64,000 nt of DNA from MPNP01 sp965116235. GTDB taxonomy: Bacteria > Pseudomonadota > Alphaproteobacteria > Rhodobacterales > Rhodobacteraceae. Under the pieces are notes generated by a model. It worked only from the letters and a program-made list of their open reading frames with translations. It had not been told where the DNA came from and ran no database searches. Numbering within the stretch: the first letter of the stretch is position 1; each line of letters begins with the position of its first letter. The position numbers were made by a program, and so were the translations under genes. This document shows positions 8,861 to 17,677 of this stretch, piece by piece. The stretch covers positions 2,170,001-2,234,000 of the forward strand of contig OZ220496.1 in NCBI GenBank assembly GCA_965116235.1, written 5' to 3'.

Positions 8861-9741
8861 AACTCGACATCCAGCATATCGCGCAGCCCGTCTCCCAGGA
8901 GGTTGAAGCCGAGGATCGCGTAAAGTATTGCGAGCCCTGGCATCACCGCCTGCCACCACATTTCGGGCATGTACTCCGATCCAGTGGCGACCATGGTGCC
9001 CAAGTCCGGTGCGGGTGGCTGAACGCCGAGGCCCAGGAAAGAGAGCGCTGCACCAAAAAGTATGACGAAGCCAGCGTCTAGAGAGATTTTCACTGCAACA
9101 GCAGAAAAGCAGTTGGGCAGAAGCTCGCGAAACAAGATATGACTGTGGCTTGCTCCGGCGACCCGCGCGGCTTCGACATAGTCTTCGTTCATCTGCGCCT
9201 TGACTATCCGATAAGTCAACCGTGTGTGCCAGGTCCACCACAGGAGCGTGATTGCGATCATCGCGTTAATCAGATTGGGCGACAGCACAGCTGTGATCGC
9301 AAGTGCCATGGCAAGCGGCGGCAGTGCCAGCATGATGTCGGTAAACCGCATAATGATGGTCTCAGTCCAACCACCGAAATATCCCGCCACAAGTCCCAAT
9401 ACGATACCGAAGGGCACTGCAACACCTAGGACGCCGACCACTAGCCCCAGTGAAATTCGGTACCCAAAGAGCACGCGACTCAACACATCGCGCCCGACAT
9501 TGTCAGTGCCCATCGGATTTTGCCAGTTTGGCGGGGCATGTCGATTGCGAAAATCGACGAAGGATTGCGCACTTTCTGGTGAGGGTGCTAGCCAAGGCGC
9601 GAAGATCGCAGCAAGAACAACGCTCAGAACGATCAGAGCGCCGATCATGGCCAGAGGATTGCTTCGAAAGCGGTAAAACGCCATCTGACGCGAAGTAAGT
9701 CCACGGTTCCGGGCTTCGGGATCGTCGATCACAAGGCTCAT
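8857..9741 (-). CDS. ABC transporter permease, DppC/OppC type
   Basis: This inner-membrane permease has 294 residues and about six hydrophobic segments. The N-terminal cytoplasmic stretch precedes the first membrane span at about residue 33. It has the typical MGTDNVGRDVLSRVLFG motif and the EAA loop EAARVAGASHSHILFRELLPN, which contacts the ATPase. It overlaps the DppB-type permease by 4 bp and the ATPase by 4 bp, so the transporter genes are tightly coupled. Confidence 0.9.
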   Translation of the reverse strand: MSLVIDDPEARNRGLTSRQMAFYRFRSNPLAMIGALIVLSVVLAAIFAPWLAPSPESAQSFVDFRNRHAPPNWQNPMGTDNVGRDVLSRVLFGYRISLGLVVGVLGVAVPFGIVLGLVAGYFGGWTETIIMRFTDIMLALPPLAMALAITAVLSPNLINAMIAITLLWWTWHTRLTYRIVKAQMNEDYVEAARVAGASHSHILFRELLPNCFSAVAVKISLDAGFVILFGAALSFLGLGVQPPAPDLGTMVATGSEYMPEMWWQAVMPGLAILYAILGFNLLGDGLRDMLDVEL

Positions 9742-10727
9742 GTCTTGCGCCTCGCTCGGATCCGGTGTCGTGGATCCAGAATGCCTAGAAGCAAGTCAAT
9801 GGTCAGGTTTGCGACCACAAAAAACACACCTGAGACTAGGACGACGCCGATAACAGCATTCAAATCCTTTTGCAGGATCGTTCGTACTCCGTAACTGGCG
9901 ATGCCGGGCCAGGAAAAGACAAACTCGACAATGAAGGCATTGCCGATGAGCGAAGCGAATTCAAGTCCGAGGATCGTCAGCGGTGCCACGCTTGCTACAC
10001 GCAACATATATCGAAAGGTGACGACATTTTCGGGGATGCCATAAGCCCGGCTGGCCTCGACAAAATCGCGACCTGCCACTTCGATCATGGCTGTGCGCGT
10101 GATACGCATGACCTGACCGATCCCTGCCGCAGCCAAGGCAATGGCTGGCAGGAAAACGTGGCGCATAGCATCCAAAACAACATCCCATCGACCCGCAATT
10201 ATGCCATCGATAAGCAGAAGTCCCGTGATTTTGGTAGAAAAATCAATGCCGCCATCTAGACGTCCGGTGACCGGGAAAAACCCCAAATAATGTGCGGCAA
10301 CCAGTTGCAGTATTATCGCCAGCACGAAACCCGGAGTTACAACACCGATCAGTGACACGACACGCAGAAGGTTGTCGACCCAAGTATTGCGATAAATAGC
10401 GGCCATCACGCCCAGGGGAATCGAGATCGTAATTTGCAGAATGATGGTGAAGAGCACCAGTTCAAAGGTTGCAGGCAAAGCAGCCCGGATGTCATCCATG
10501 ACCGGACGCGAGGTCAGCAGGGATTTCCCGAGATCTCCCTTTGTCAAGCCGGAAAGATAGGTCCAAAGCTGCATGTGAAAAGGCTCATGGAGTCCCATTT
10601 CCTCTTGCAATTCGGCGACCTGTTCGGCGGTGGCCAGAGGGCCGAGTGCAATCCGTGCCGGGTCACCGGGCACAATCCGGGCAATAACGAAGATCAGTAC
10701 CGCCAGCCCCAAAAGGACCAACGCCAA
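9738..10727 (-). CDS. ABC transporter permease, DppB/OppB type, unusual start
   Basis: The membrane permease has 329 residues from the TTG at 10727. It carries the family VPGDPARIALGP motif early and an EAA loop (EASRAYGIPENVVTFRYML) near residue 235. The start is uncertain. The frame is open upstream through codons reading GIIIIYLFKRAITL, which restore the N-terminal membrane anchor normally present, but no ATG, GTG or TTG occurs there. An ATG five codons before that segment is followed in frame by TAG (ATG TTG CCA AAA TAG, about 10790-10776). Either a rare start codon (ATA/ATC) is used or an early nonsense mutation or sequence error is present. Confidence 0.82.
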   Translation of the reverse strand: MALVLLGLAVLIFVIARIVPGDPARIALGPLATAEQVAELQEEMGLHEPFHMQLWTYLSGLTKGDLGKSLLTSRPVMDDIRAALPATFELVLFTIILQITISIPLGVMAAIYRNTWVDNLLRVVSLIGVVTPGFVLAIILQLVAAHYLGFFPVTGRLDGGIDFSTKITGLLLIDGIIAGRWDVVLDAMRHVFLPAIALAAAGIGQVMRITRTAMIEVAGRDFVEASRAYGIPENVVTFRYMLRVASVAPLTILGLEFASLIGNAFIVEFVFSWPGIASYGVRTILQKDLNAVIGVVLVSGVFFVVANLTIDLLLGILDPRHRIRARRKT

Positions 10728-10975
10728 GGTGATCGCACGTTTGAAGAGATAGATGATTATGATGCCCCGCTTTCCCTATTTTGGCAACATGGAGGGGAGG
10801 GCCACAAAACGTGGGATGTAGTTTCGTTTTTGGGCTTCCGGTTGGGATAGCATGGCTCGAATTTGGATCAGAAGGAGCCATCGAGGGTTCGGACATGGTT
10901 TTGTCGTGCGTTTTATAATACTCTCCCAACGGTGTATTTCTCTTGAGTATGCAACGGTTTTCCAACAGGAGGGAA

Positions 10976-10998
10976 GACGCCCGGTTGTCCCGGGCGTC
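10976..10998. terminator. Strong hairpin between binding-protein and permease genes
   Basis: GACGCCCGG (10976-10984) pairs perfectly with CCGGGCGTC (10990-10998) around a five-base loop, 13 bp after the binding-protein stop on the minus strand. There is no good U-tract. It therefore looks like the mRNA-stabilising or attenuating stem-loop often found after highly expressed binding-protein genes rather than a full terminator. Confidence 0.6.
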
Positions 10999-11010
10999 AA
11001 AAGAGCAGGC

Positions 11011-12576
11011 TCAATCACAAACCCACTTCATTGTGTGAAAGTTGAATTCGAAACTTTGCATCGGCACCCATGTGAATCCTTCAAGGCACTTGTGGAATGC
11101 CTGTTGGCTGCGCTGGGTCAGGACAAAAACGCTCACCTGGTCTTCGACCAGTTTGCGCTGAAGGTTCTTGTAGATTGCGTTCTGCTCGGTCACGTCCGAG
11201 GTTGCACGAGCAGAATCGATCATTGCATCTACCTCGCCACTTTGTACCCATTCCATCGAGGCCCAGGTACCGGCTGCACGACTGTGGTACTGAGTGAAGA
11301 AATAAGTGTCCGGGGATGGATAGGTCGCGCCGTAAAAGACCTGATTGATGGCAGGTGTGCTCTTCACATCACCGGCCAATTCTGTCATCCGGTTCCAAGG
11401 CTCAGGCTTGAGGATAGTATTAAATCCTATCGTGTCGAGGATCGACTTCATTAGCAGTCCTATCTCTTCCTCAAAGGCGAGGCCGGCAACATACATGATT
11501 TCGATATCGATGGGGCCTTGGCCGGCATATTTTGACGCGTCCACGAACTCTTGTGCCTTGGCCAGATCAAAGGTCGGTGCCAGCACGTCGTCCGGATAAG
11601 CATCCGCAAAAATTGGTGGCATCGGCCCTGCCAGCGGTTCACCGGGCAGGATCACATCACGGATCGTTTCATAATCCGTTGCATAGGCGATGGCCTTGCG
11701 GATGTTAACGTCATCTGTGGGGGCACGACTGTTGTTGAGCTTGAAGTAAAAGTTCGTCGCTGTTGGATACTCAACGATCCGATAGTCTTCCAGAGCCCCA
11801 ATGCTGTCATAGGTTTCTTGCGCTTGGGCGTCCGAGGACATCGACAAATCGCCCGAGGCTGCTAATGCTTTGACCGTCGCTTCCTCGTTCGTGACGACAA
11901 AACGTACCTCGTCGATGCCCTGTTTGTCCCAGCCGAGGTGATATCCGTCATAGGCCTTGATTGTCATGCCCGCGCCGCGGTCCCAGCTGTCTAGCATGAA
12001 GGCGCCGGCGCCGATGGAATTGTTGGCAATATAGTCCTGCGCCCAAGGGTCAGCGTCGGTCGCATTCTCGGTGGCCAGATCCGAGTTGATTACGAAGAGG
12101 ATTGGCGTTGTGGTCAGGAACGGAGCATAGGTTTTTGACAGCCCGAACTGGATTGTGCGGGTATCAATCTCAGTCACCGAACCTTTTTCCAGTACGCCTT
12201 CAAAGAGATAGGCCGGTCCTTCGTTAATCGCCAAAAGCCGATCCACCGACCAGACGACGTCTTTGGCTTCAACTGGAGAGCCATCTTGGAAGGTTATCCC
12301 ATCTCTCAGCCTGAAAGTCCAGGTCAGACCATCTTCAGAGGTGGTCCAGTTTTCTGCAAGAAGCGGCTGGATAGTGCCAGAGCCGTCTAAGGTTGTAAGT
12401 GCTTCGTAGAGGTTTACGCCTGCCATATACTCTGTGTAGTCGTTGATTTTCGCTGGATCGATGGTGCCGAAAATCTGAACGGCATTCACTGTCACTACTT
12501 TATCAGCTAATGCAGGGCCCGCCAAAAGCGTGGTGGCCAACACCGCACTCAGAACTCGTGATTTAAATGTCTTCAT
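11011..12576 (-). CDS. ABC transporter substrate-binding protein, family 5 (peptide/opine/nickel type)
   Basis: This periplasmic lipid-free binding protein has 521 residues. The signal peptide is residues 1-24 (MKTFKSRVLSAVLATTLLAG then PALA before the cleavage site). The SBP family 5 core follows, including the typical WTTSEDGLTWTFRLRDGITF segment and the DVVWSVDRLL block. An AAGGAGG ribosome site lies upstream. It delivers the cluster's substrate to the two permeases. Given the catabolic genes, that substrate is probably a small cyclic amide or modified amino acid rather than a peptide, which is inferred. It lies 19 bp downstream of the intact DUF917 B gene. Confidence 0.9.
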   Translation of the reverse strand: MKTFKSRVLSAVLATTLLAGPALADKVVTVNAVQIFGTIDPAKINDYTEYMAGVNLYEALTTLDGSGTIQPLLAENWTTSEDGLTWTFRLRDGITFQDGSPVEAKDVVWSVDRLLAINEGPAYLFEGVLEKGSVTEIDTRTIQFGLSKTYAPFLTTTPILFVINSDLATENATDADPWAQDYIANNSIGAGAFMLDSWDRGAGMTIKAYDGYHLGWDKQGIDEVRFVVTNEEATVKALAASGDLSMSSDAQAQETYDSIGALEDYRIVEYPTATNFYFKLNNSRAPTDDVNIRKAIAYATDYETIRDVILPGEPLAGPMPPIFADAYPDDVLAPTFDLAKAQEFVDASKYAGQGPIDIEIMYVAGLAFEEEIGLLMKSILDTIGFNTILKPEPWNRMTELAGDVKSTPAINQVFYGATYPSPDTYFFTQYHSRAAGTWASMEWVQSGEVDAMIDSARATSDVTEQNAIYKNLQRKLVEDQVSVFVLTQRSQQAFHKCLEGFTWVPMQSFEFNFHTMKWVCD

Positions 12577-12595
12577 AGATCTTTCCTCCTTGCCA

Positions 12596-13693
12596 TCAAT
12601 TAGTTCTGTTCAGGTCTTCAATGGGTTGATAAGCTGTTTTATAGCCAAAATAGTTTGGCCCCACTAAGTCGAGGCCATGGTCAGTGCGCCATTTCGGGTC
12701 GCAGGGCAGGCCAAAGATGAGCACACGATAGCCATAAGCCATTTGTTCTGTTGTGATCGGCTCGCCAGTCTCTAGGTCCAGAAGGCAGATGAGATCGGGT
12801 GTCATGGCACGCGTGAGGCCGTCGCCGCTTTTCGCCATCAGAAACTCGTTCTGAAAATTCAGCGTAAAGGTTTGGCCCTGATAGGCGTCTAGCCCCTCGA
12901 ATTTTACGTGCCCTCGGGCAAAGCCGCCCTCCGTGCGTCGATCCACATCGGCGACGCGGCCCTCGAATAGGCTTACGCCCTTCAGATCGTGAGCCAAGCG
13001 AATCGCCGGGTTGCGATTTGCAGCCTGTTCGCTGCGAATAATCCGCCCGATCGAGGTGATAAGCGACAGTGATCCTCGCAAGATTGCTTTTTTTGCCTCT
13101 GCTCCCGACATCGGGTAAAGTGCGATCATGCTCGCACCTCCCATTTCGACTGTGATCACGCGGGCAAATTTTTCGGTCGACAGATTGTCGACCGTATTCA
13201 GGACCAACGCATTGCCCTTCTCGTCTGCCATGACCATCGGGCAAGCGTGGATGTTGTACATGGTCATTGATACCATCTGCAATTCGGGGAAAGCGCGCCC
13301 CATTCCGTCTCCATCGACAATAGGCAGCCCAGCAGTCGCAGCCACGGCAATCGGGATGGTGGAATTGAGACCACCCGCTTCGATACAAAAGATAGCGTCT
13401 GCCTTCCGGCCTAATACGGCTTCCAGCGACTGGAGTGCGGCATTGGCCTCATCACCCTGAGGAAGTTTTTCGAGCATTACGGTGGGTGCTCCCATCATCG
13501 CGACTGGCACGATCAGCGCGTCATCATCAAGTGTCTCGACATCCACGACCCGTACCGGCCCATGAGCATCAATCGCCTGTTCGGCCATCAGCCGTCCGAT
13601 GCAGGGATCCCCGCCTCCGCCGGTTCCCAGGAAGGCTCCGCCCAAGGCCACATCAGCCATGTCGGCCCGGGTGATGGTTCGGACCGTGTCCAT
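12596..13693 (-). CDS. DUF917 / S-methyl-thiohydantoin desulfurase-family protein B
   Basis: This is the intact second DUF917 protein, 365 residues from the ATG at 13693 (TTG at 13696 is an alternative). It has the FLGTGGGGDPCIGRL motif, VDGDGMGRAFPELQM, and a C-terminal region parallel to protein A. It is clearly a diverged paralogue of protein A (similar layout, different sequence). Its first about 280 bp lie in the right direct repeat. It is the first intact gene of the minus-strand operon that runs to 4532. Protein A and protein B may form a heteromer, which is inferred from their adjacency at the repeat junction. Confidence 0.85.
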   Translation of the reverse strand: MDTVRTITRADMADVALGGAFLGTGGGGDPCIGRLMAEQAIDAHGPVRVVDVETLDDDALIVPVAMMGAPTVMLEKLPQGDEANAALQSLEAVLGRKADAIFCIEAGGLNSTIPIAVAATAGLPIVDGDGMGRAFPELQMVSMTMYNIHACPMVMADEKGNALVLNTVDNLSTEKFARVITVEMGGASMIALYPMSGAEAKKAILRGSLSLITSIGRIIRSEQAANRNPAIRLAHDLKGVSLFEGRVADVDRRTEGGFARGHVKFEGLDAYQGQTFTLNFQNEFLMAKSGDGLTRAMTPDLICLLDLETGEPITTEQMAYGYRVLIFGLPCDPKWRTDHGLDLVGPNYFGYKTAYQPIEDLNRTN

Positions 13694-13851
13694 CAAGCCA
13701 CTTTCATTGGGGCGAATGTGATGTCGAAGTAGCCAAAGGCGGCCGGCCCCACGACCTTGAGTGCTTCGGGTGTGCGCATGAGCGCATGAGCAGGCAGTCC
13801 CAGAACGGCAATCCGTTGACCATAACGCAACATCTCGGTGGTGATCGGCAG
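13413..13851. repeat. Right 439-bp direct repeat of the DUF917/hydantoinase cluster
   Basis: This is the partner of 4252-4690, in the same orientation, gap-free, with about 98% identity. Here the intact member is the downstream gene (DUF917 B) and the amputated member is the upstream gene (DUF917 A). That is the mirror of the left copy. Homology ends sharply at 13851. Confidence 0.95.
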
Positions 13852-14109
13852 ACGGCGATTTTCCACTCTAATTTCCGCTTCCGGTGAAGTCCAATCAACT
13901 GTAAACCCTTGAAAGATATCCTTATCGGTTTCGGGCACGGCACGGGTGCTGGTCGTGCCAGATGCTCGGTCTTTGGTACCGGTTACAAAGACCTTGCCGA
14001 TTATGACTATATCTTGTCTAGTACGGGACTTATGGCTGCAATGCTGGTTCTTTTCCCTGTATCTGAAAAATGCTTTGTTCGCTTTTATCATTTGGCCAGA
14101 CATGCTCAT
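13693..14109 (-). pseudogene. Amputated DUF917 A gene, 3' fragment fused to unrelated sequence
   Basis: The last 53 codons (LPITTEMLRYGQRIAVLGL to APMKVA) match the C-terminus of the intact DUF917 A protein at 4532-5623. Upstream of 13851 the frame happens to stay open to 14109, but this part does not resemble DUF917 or anything I recognise. The result is a chimeric 138-codon frame. Its TGA overlaps the ATG of DUF917 B, so if transcribed it could still serve for translational coupling. Confidence 0.75.
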
Positions 14110-14821
14110 TTCCGCCTGAGACCAAGCTTCTCAAAGTCTCTGAGCCATGAAGTATGCACGCGTCAGCGTAATCTTTATGTCTTGGTGCAAAAGCAAACTC
14201 GATATGCCCTTGAGTACGGTTGACCGCGCGCAAGCCCCAATGACCGACTCTTGCAGCGAAATACAAGACTTACGACAAAATGGCAACGGTTCGAACGCTG
14301 AAGAAGGAACGGCAATCGGCACACCAATATGAAAACGTCGCGCCCGGCTCATGTTCCCTGATATAAAGCGCAGATCCACAATTGGAGGATTTGTACGATC
14401 GTCCTGCTAAACACCATCCTTGCCTTACTTCTCAAACCATTCTTCTGCTGTCTTACTTACCCGGGCACATCAGGAACAAACCAATTAGGGCAGTGTCAAC
14501 TCGAAATTGCTTTCCCACAACGCTAATGGCTATGGAATTTACCCCAAATTTGAAAAGAATTTAACCAGTGCTTGCCCGCAAAGCAATATTTTTTACACAT
14601 GGCTGCATTTTATCGGCCCGGTAGAGCGATCCAAATGAAAAATTGAGAGGTTTTCTGGCAAAAGTTAACCGTAATAGGCAAAACAACGATTTGTTTCGCA
14701 CTTTTCCCTGTGTGCATGACGATGTTTACTTCCAGTGACGTGGTTAAAAACGCCGATTTTTACAGGCTTAGACAAGTTTCGATCTGCCAAGACGCCTGGA
14801 ATGATCCATGCCACGAGTTTG
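14110..14821. other. Gene-free region right of the repeat-bounded cluster
   Basis: No convincing coding sequence is visible on either strand. The short open frames here have no recognisable motifs and overlap one another. The region becomes A/T-rich towards 14500-14650 and may hold promoters for the operon to the left and for the channel gene to the right. Confidence 0.4.
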
Positions 14822-15613
14822 ATGGTTGAAATTATGAAAAGGCTCCAATCCCTGCTAGAGAACCAGCGCTTTGAATTTGCCATAACTGTGGTGATTTTTC
14901 TCAATGCAATCATCCTTGGACTTGAAACGGATGCCGATGTCATGGCAAGGCATGGCGCAGTGCTACTTGTCCTCGATCGACTCGTTCTGGGTATATTTGT
15001 TGTCGAGCTATTGCTTCGGCTGTTGGTCTATCGTCTTGATTTCTGGCGTGACCCTTGGCGGGTTTTCGATTTGATAATTGTCGGCATCGCTCTCGTGCCT
15101 TCAACAGGAAACCTGTCCATCCTTCGAGCACTTCGTGTTCTCCGTGTCCTCCGGTTAATCAGTGTCATTCCATCACTACGGCGTGTGGTGGGCGGACTGG
15201 TCGCGGCGTTACCAGGCATGGGGTCCATCGTTGTATTGCTCATACTGGTCTTCTACGTGTTTTCTGTAATGGCCACAGGGCTTTATGGCGAGGCGTTTCA
15301 AGACTGGTTTGGATCAGTCGGAGCATCGGCCTACAGCCTTTTTCAGATTATGACGCTGGAAAGCTGGTCCATGGGCATTGTTCGCCCGGTGATGAAAGAG
15401 TTTCCGTACGCCTGGCTTTTTTTCATCACCTTCATATTGTGCACATCCTTTACCGTTCTCAACTTGTTCATCGGCATCATTGTATCGGCCATGCAGAGGG
15501 AGCATGAAACTGAAGCTAGCGAGGAACGTGACGCACTTTATCGGGAACAGCAGGAAATTCTGGCAGAATTGCGTGAAATCAGGTCCAGGCTTGACACGAT
15601 GGCGGATAAGTGA
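14822..15613 (+). CDS. Bacterial voltage-gated sodium channel (NaChBac/BacNav family)
   Basis: This is a six-segment ion channel subunit of 263 residues that assembles as a tetramer in the inner membrane and passes Na+ on depolarisation. S1-S3 lie at about residues 18-95. S4 has arginines every third position (R102, R105, R108, R111) within LSILRALRVLRVLRL. The pore helix and selectivity filter read TLESWSMG at 178-185, identical to the BacNav filter. S6 is at 203-223, and a charged coiled coil at 228-258 serves tetramerisation. ATG at 14822 has a GAG five bases upstream. ATG at 14834 or 14735 are alternatives. Such channels act in pH homeostasis, motility or chemotaxis in alkaliphilic and marine bacteria. 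Confidence 0.93.
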   Translation: MVEIMKRLQSLLENQRFEFAITVVIFLNAIILGLETDADVMARHGAVLLVLDRLVLGIFVVELLLRLLVYRLDFWRDPWRVFDLIIVGIALVPSTGNLSILRALRVLRVLRLISVIPSLRRVVGGLVAALPGMGSIVVLLILVFYVFSVMATGLYGEAFQDWFGSVGASAYSLFQIMTLESWSMGIVRPVMKEFPYAWLFFITFILCTSFTVLNLFIGIIVSAMQREHETEASEERDALYREQQEILAELREIRSRLDTMADK

Positions 15614-16248
15614 TCGGACGGAACAGCCCTGTGCCACTGCCCACCACTTCAGCATGGGATCAGACGCTCTGACTTCGGAGGCTTTCTGCTCGTCCGGGAT
15701 TAGACATTGTTTTGATATGTTGTGTTGATCAGGTGTCGCGTAGACTGATGCAGGCGGCTCCAAGAGATGAAGTTCAATTCTGATTGAGAACCGTGATGAA
15801 GCTATCAAGGACACGACCGCAGGTGGCATTCAGTGCCACGAATGAGGACACACGAGGGACAAACGTGCGGTTCGATGATGATGTCAGTGAACAGTTTTCG
15901 TGTTCAGGCAAAACACGGAGTCGAGCGCCGTTGACACGTGGGGAGTTCCGCGTGTTGATGTTCGGTGGGTAATCAACAGGATTTGTATATTCCGTATATC
16001 AAGTTGCAAAGAACGGCGTATGATCGTTTGATCAGTGGTTGAAGACAGATACCCTGAGGGGGGTACTGCAGGTTTTGGCGAGGTTAGTTTTCTGTTCTAT
16101 CAGCCGTATCGATCGGACCTGACGGCCAAAACTTGTAGCCAAAATTCCAGCTAAAACTGTATGCCTTGCTTGGCACATAAGCAAATCGGGAACGACCGGG
16201 CTTCAGGGAACAGTTACGTTCATGGCGTGAGGGTATGCTTGACATGTT
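15614..16248. other. Gene-free region between the channel and the HEPN-NTase gene
   Basis: I see no supported gene. A 62-codon frame at 15784-15972 has no motif and no ribosome site. A TTGACA hexamer at 16237-16242 just upstream of the next gene could be a -35 element, but it lies too close to the start to serve as a normal promoter for the ATG at 16249. Confidence 0.35.
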
Positions 16249-17028
16249 ATGCCGACAGACATTAGCCTTGGGAACATGAATCATCCTGTTGATTATTCCA
16301 AATTTGAACGCTCGCTAGCGCGTCTGCGTGAACAGCACGCCAACTGGCATCAGAATCATTCACATCGAATGACGATGGATCGCGAGGCTGTGATTGAATC
16401 GGTTATTCATCGTTTTGAAGTCTGTTACGATTGCTTGTGGAAAGTGCTGAAACGTCACTTGAGGCGACGCGAATTTGGTCTTGACATGGATCGGTTGTCC
16501 AACAGTCCAAATCCAACTTTTCGTCTTGCCCATGAAAACGGTCTGTTGCCCGGTACCATGGCCTCATGGTTGCGTTACAATGATGCACGCAATGACACGT
16601 CGCACGATTATGACGGTGACAAGGCACAAGCCTGTTTGGCTCTAGTACCCGGCTTCATTAACGACGCCGTCTGTCTGCATGCACGCATGACGGGACGTGA
16701 TCTGGATGGTGTCGCGCATCTGGCCGTATCGGAACAACAGCGCATACGGCTTGTCACACTGCTAAATCGGTATTTGCCGAACGTGACCAGTTGGGTTTAC
16801 GGTTCACGCACGGGGCTACATGCACGTGACTATTCCGATTTGGACATAGTTGTCTTTGCCGGCCCAGACCAGAGCGATGCAGTGACCGAGTTGCGCGAGG
16901 CTTTCGACGATAGTGACTTGCCGTTTCGGGTTGATCTGTTTGTCTGGGACCAACTGTCGGAGTCTTTTCGCGAATGGATCCATCTGGATCACGTCGTCCT
17001 GACGTCCAACCCAGCCCCGATCGCATAG
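16249..17028 (+). CDS. Fused HEPN-nucleotidyltransferase protein (HepT-MntA-like, HI0074-HI0073 type)
   Basis: One 259-residue polypeptide joins two domains normally encoded by two adjacent genes. The N-terminal helical domain (about 15-150) resembles HI0074/HEPN substrate-binding proteins. It carries RNDTSHDY at 114-121, which fits the RX4HXY signature of HepT toxins: a catalytic R/H pair and the Tyr that gets AMPylated. The C-terminal domain (about 160-255) is a minimal nucleotidyltransferase. G185-S186 and D197-x-D199 fit the GSX10DXD signature of MntA antitoxins, with a third Asp at about 229 (FRVDLF). In the two-gene systems MntA AMPylates and silences the HepT RNase. The fusion suggests self-modification in cis. 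The function is inferred from motifs, and the gene stands alone. Confidence 0.82.
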   Translation: MPTDISLGNMNHPVDYSKFERSLARLREQHANWHQNHSHRMTMDREAVIESVIHRFEVCYDCLWKVLKRHLRRREFGLDMDRLSNSPNPTFRLAHENGLLPGTMASWLRYNDARNDTSHDYDGDKAQACLALVPGFINDAVCLHARMTGRDLDGVAHLAVSEQQRIRLVTLLNRYLPNVTSWVYGSRTGLHARDYSDLDIVVFAGPDQSDAVTELREAFDDSDLPFRVDLFVWDQLSESFREWIHLDHVVLTSNPAPIA

Positions 17029-17677
17029 ACAAGCAGAACTCCAAGCCCGTGACCAGTCCTGTTTATGAACAGGTTCATCGGAGTGACTTCTTTCGACAAT
17101 TCCTTAATTCATTTGTGCTCTTGGCTTGAGGCTTGCACGTTTGGCACCTGACGGAAAACTCCGCAACCTTTCGTGCGAGCGGCTGCATCGAGTCGGCCGT
17201 TTTGCTGGCATCTTTCAGATCTCATTGTGGGCTTCTCAAACGACCTCCTGAACCGAAAGCAAGCCCTCAAGTCAACTCACGCGGTGACCGGTTCACCGCC
17301 GTGACACAGGGTGCAAACCGCATATGGCACGCAAAACCTACTCTTGTAAGAAACGTCGTGAATCCGTCCCCTTTGCAGTGCCCGTAGCCGAACTATCCTA
17401 AATGCAACATGTGCATAAAGAGTCAACTATCTTCAAAGATCAATCAATCGATGACACAAGAAGGCTTCAAGGATTGGCAACAATAAATTGCCATAAAACG
17501 ACGCGAAGAAAACTTTGGCACTTGATTTTTGCCAAGCTTATCATCAAGTAGGTGCCATGACAACGCCACGGACTGTTATTACCATTTGCATTATCGGCTG
17601 ACCCATCCCGTCGGCCCGTTGTCTGTTCCATACAAATTCATTCGGGCCGCGAAGGAGCAGCCGTCTGAGTTTGTTTT
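17029..17677. other. Gene-free region upstream of cysS
   Basis: No supported coding sequence is visible. A weak stem-loop, CCTGTT/AACAGG with a TATG loop (17058-17073), follows the HEPN-NTase stop by 30 bp and may end its transcript. The rest shows no clear signal. Confidence 0.35.

Noticed and set aside
8861..9241. Upstream extension of the ABC ATPase frame
   Set aside because: It lies wholly inside the DppC-type permease gene and is not ABC-like. The GTG at 8860 overlapping the permease stop gives the right N-terminus.
15784..15972. 62-codon frame between the channel and HEPN-NTase genes
   Set aside because: It has no ribosome site or motif and is of chance length.
17133..17387. 84-codon frame upstream of cysS
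   Set aside because: No family resemblance and no ribosome site. The composition is not protein-like.
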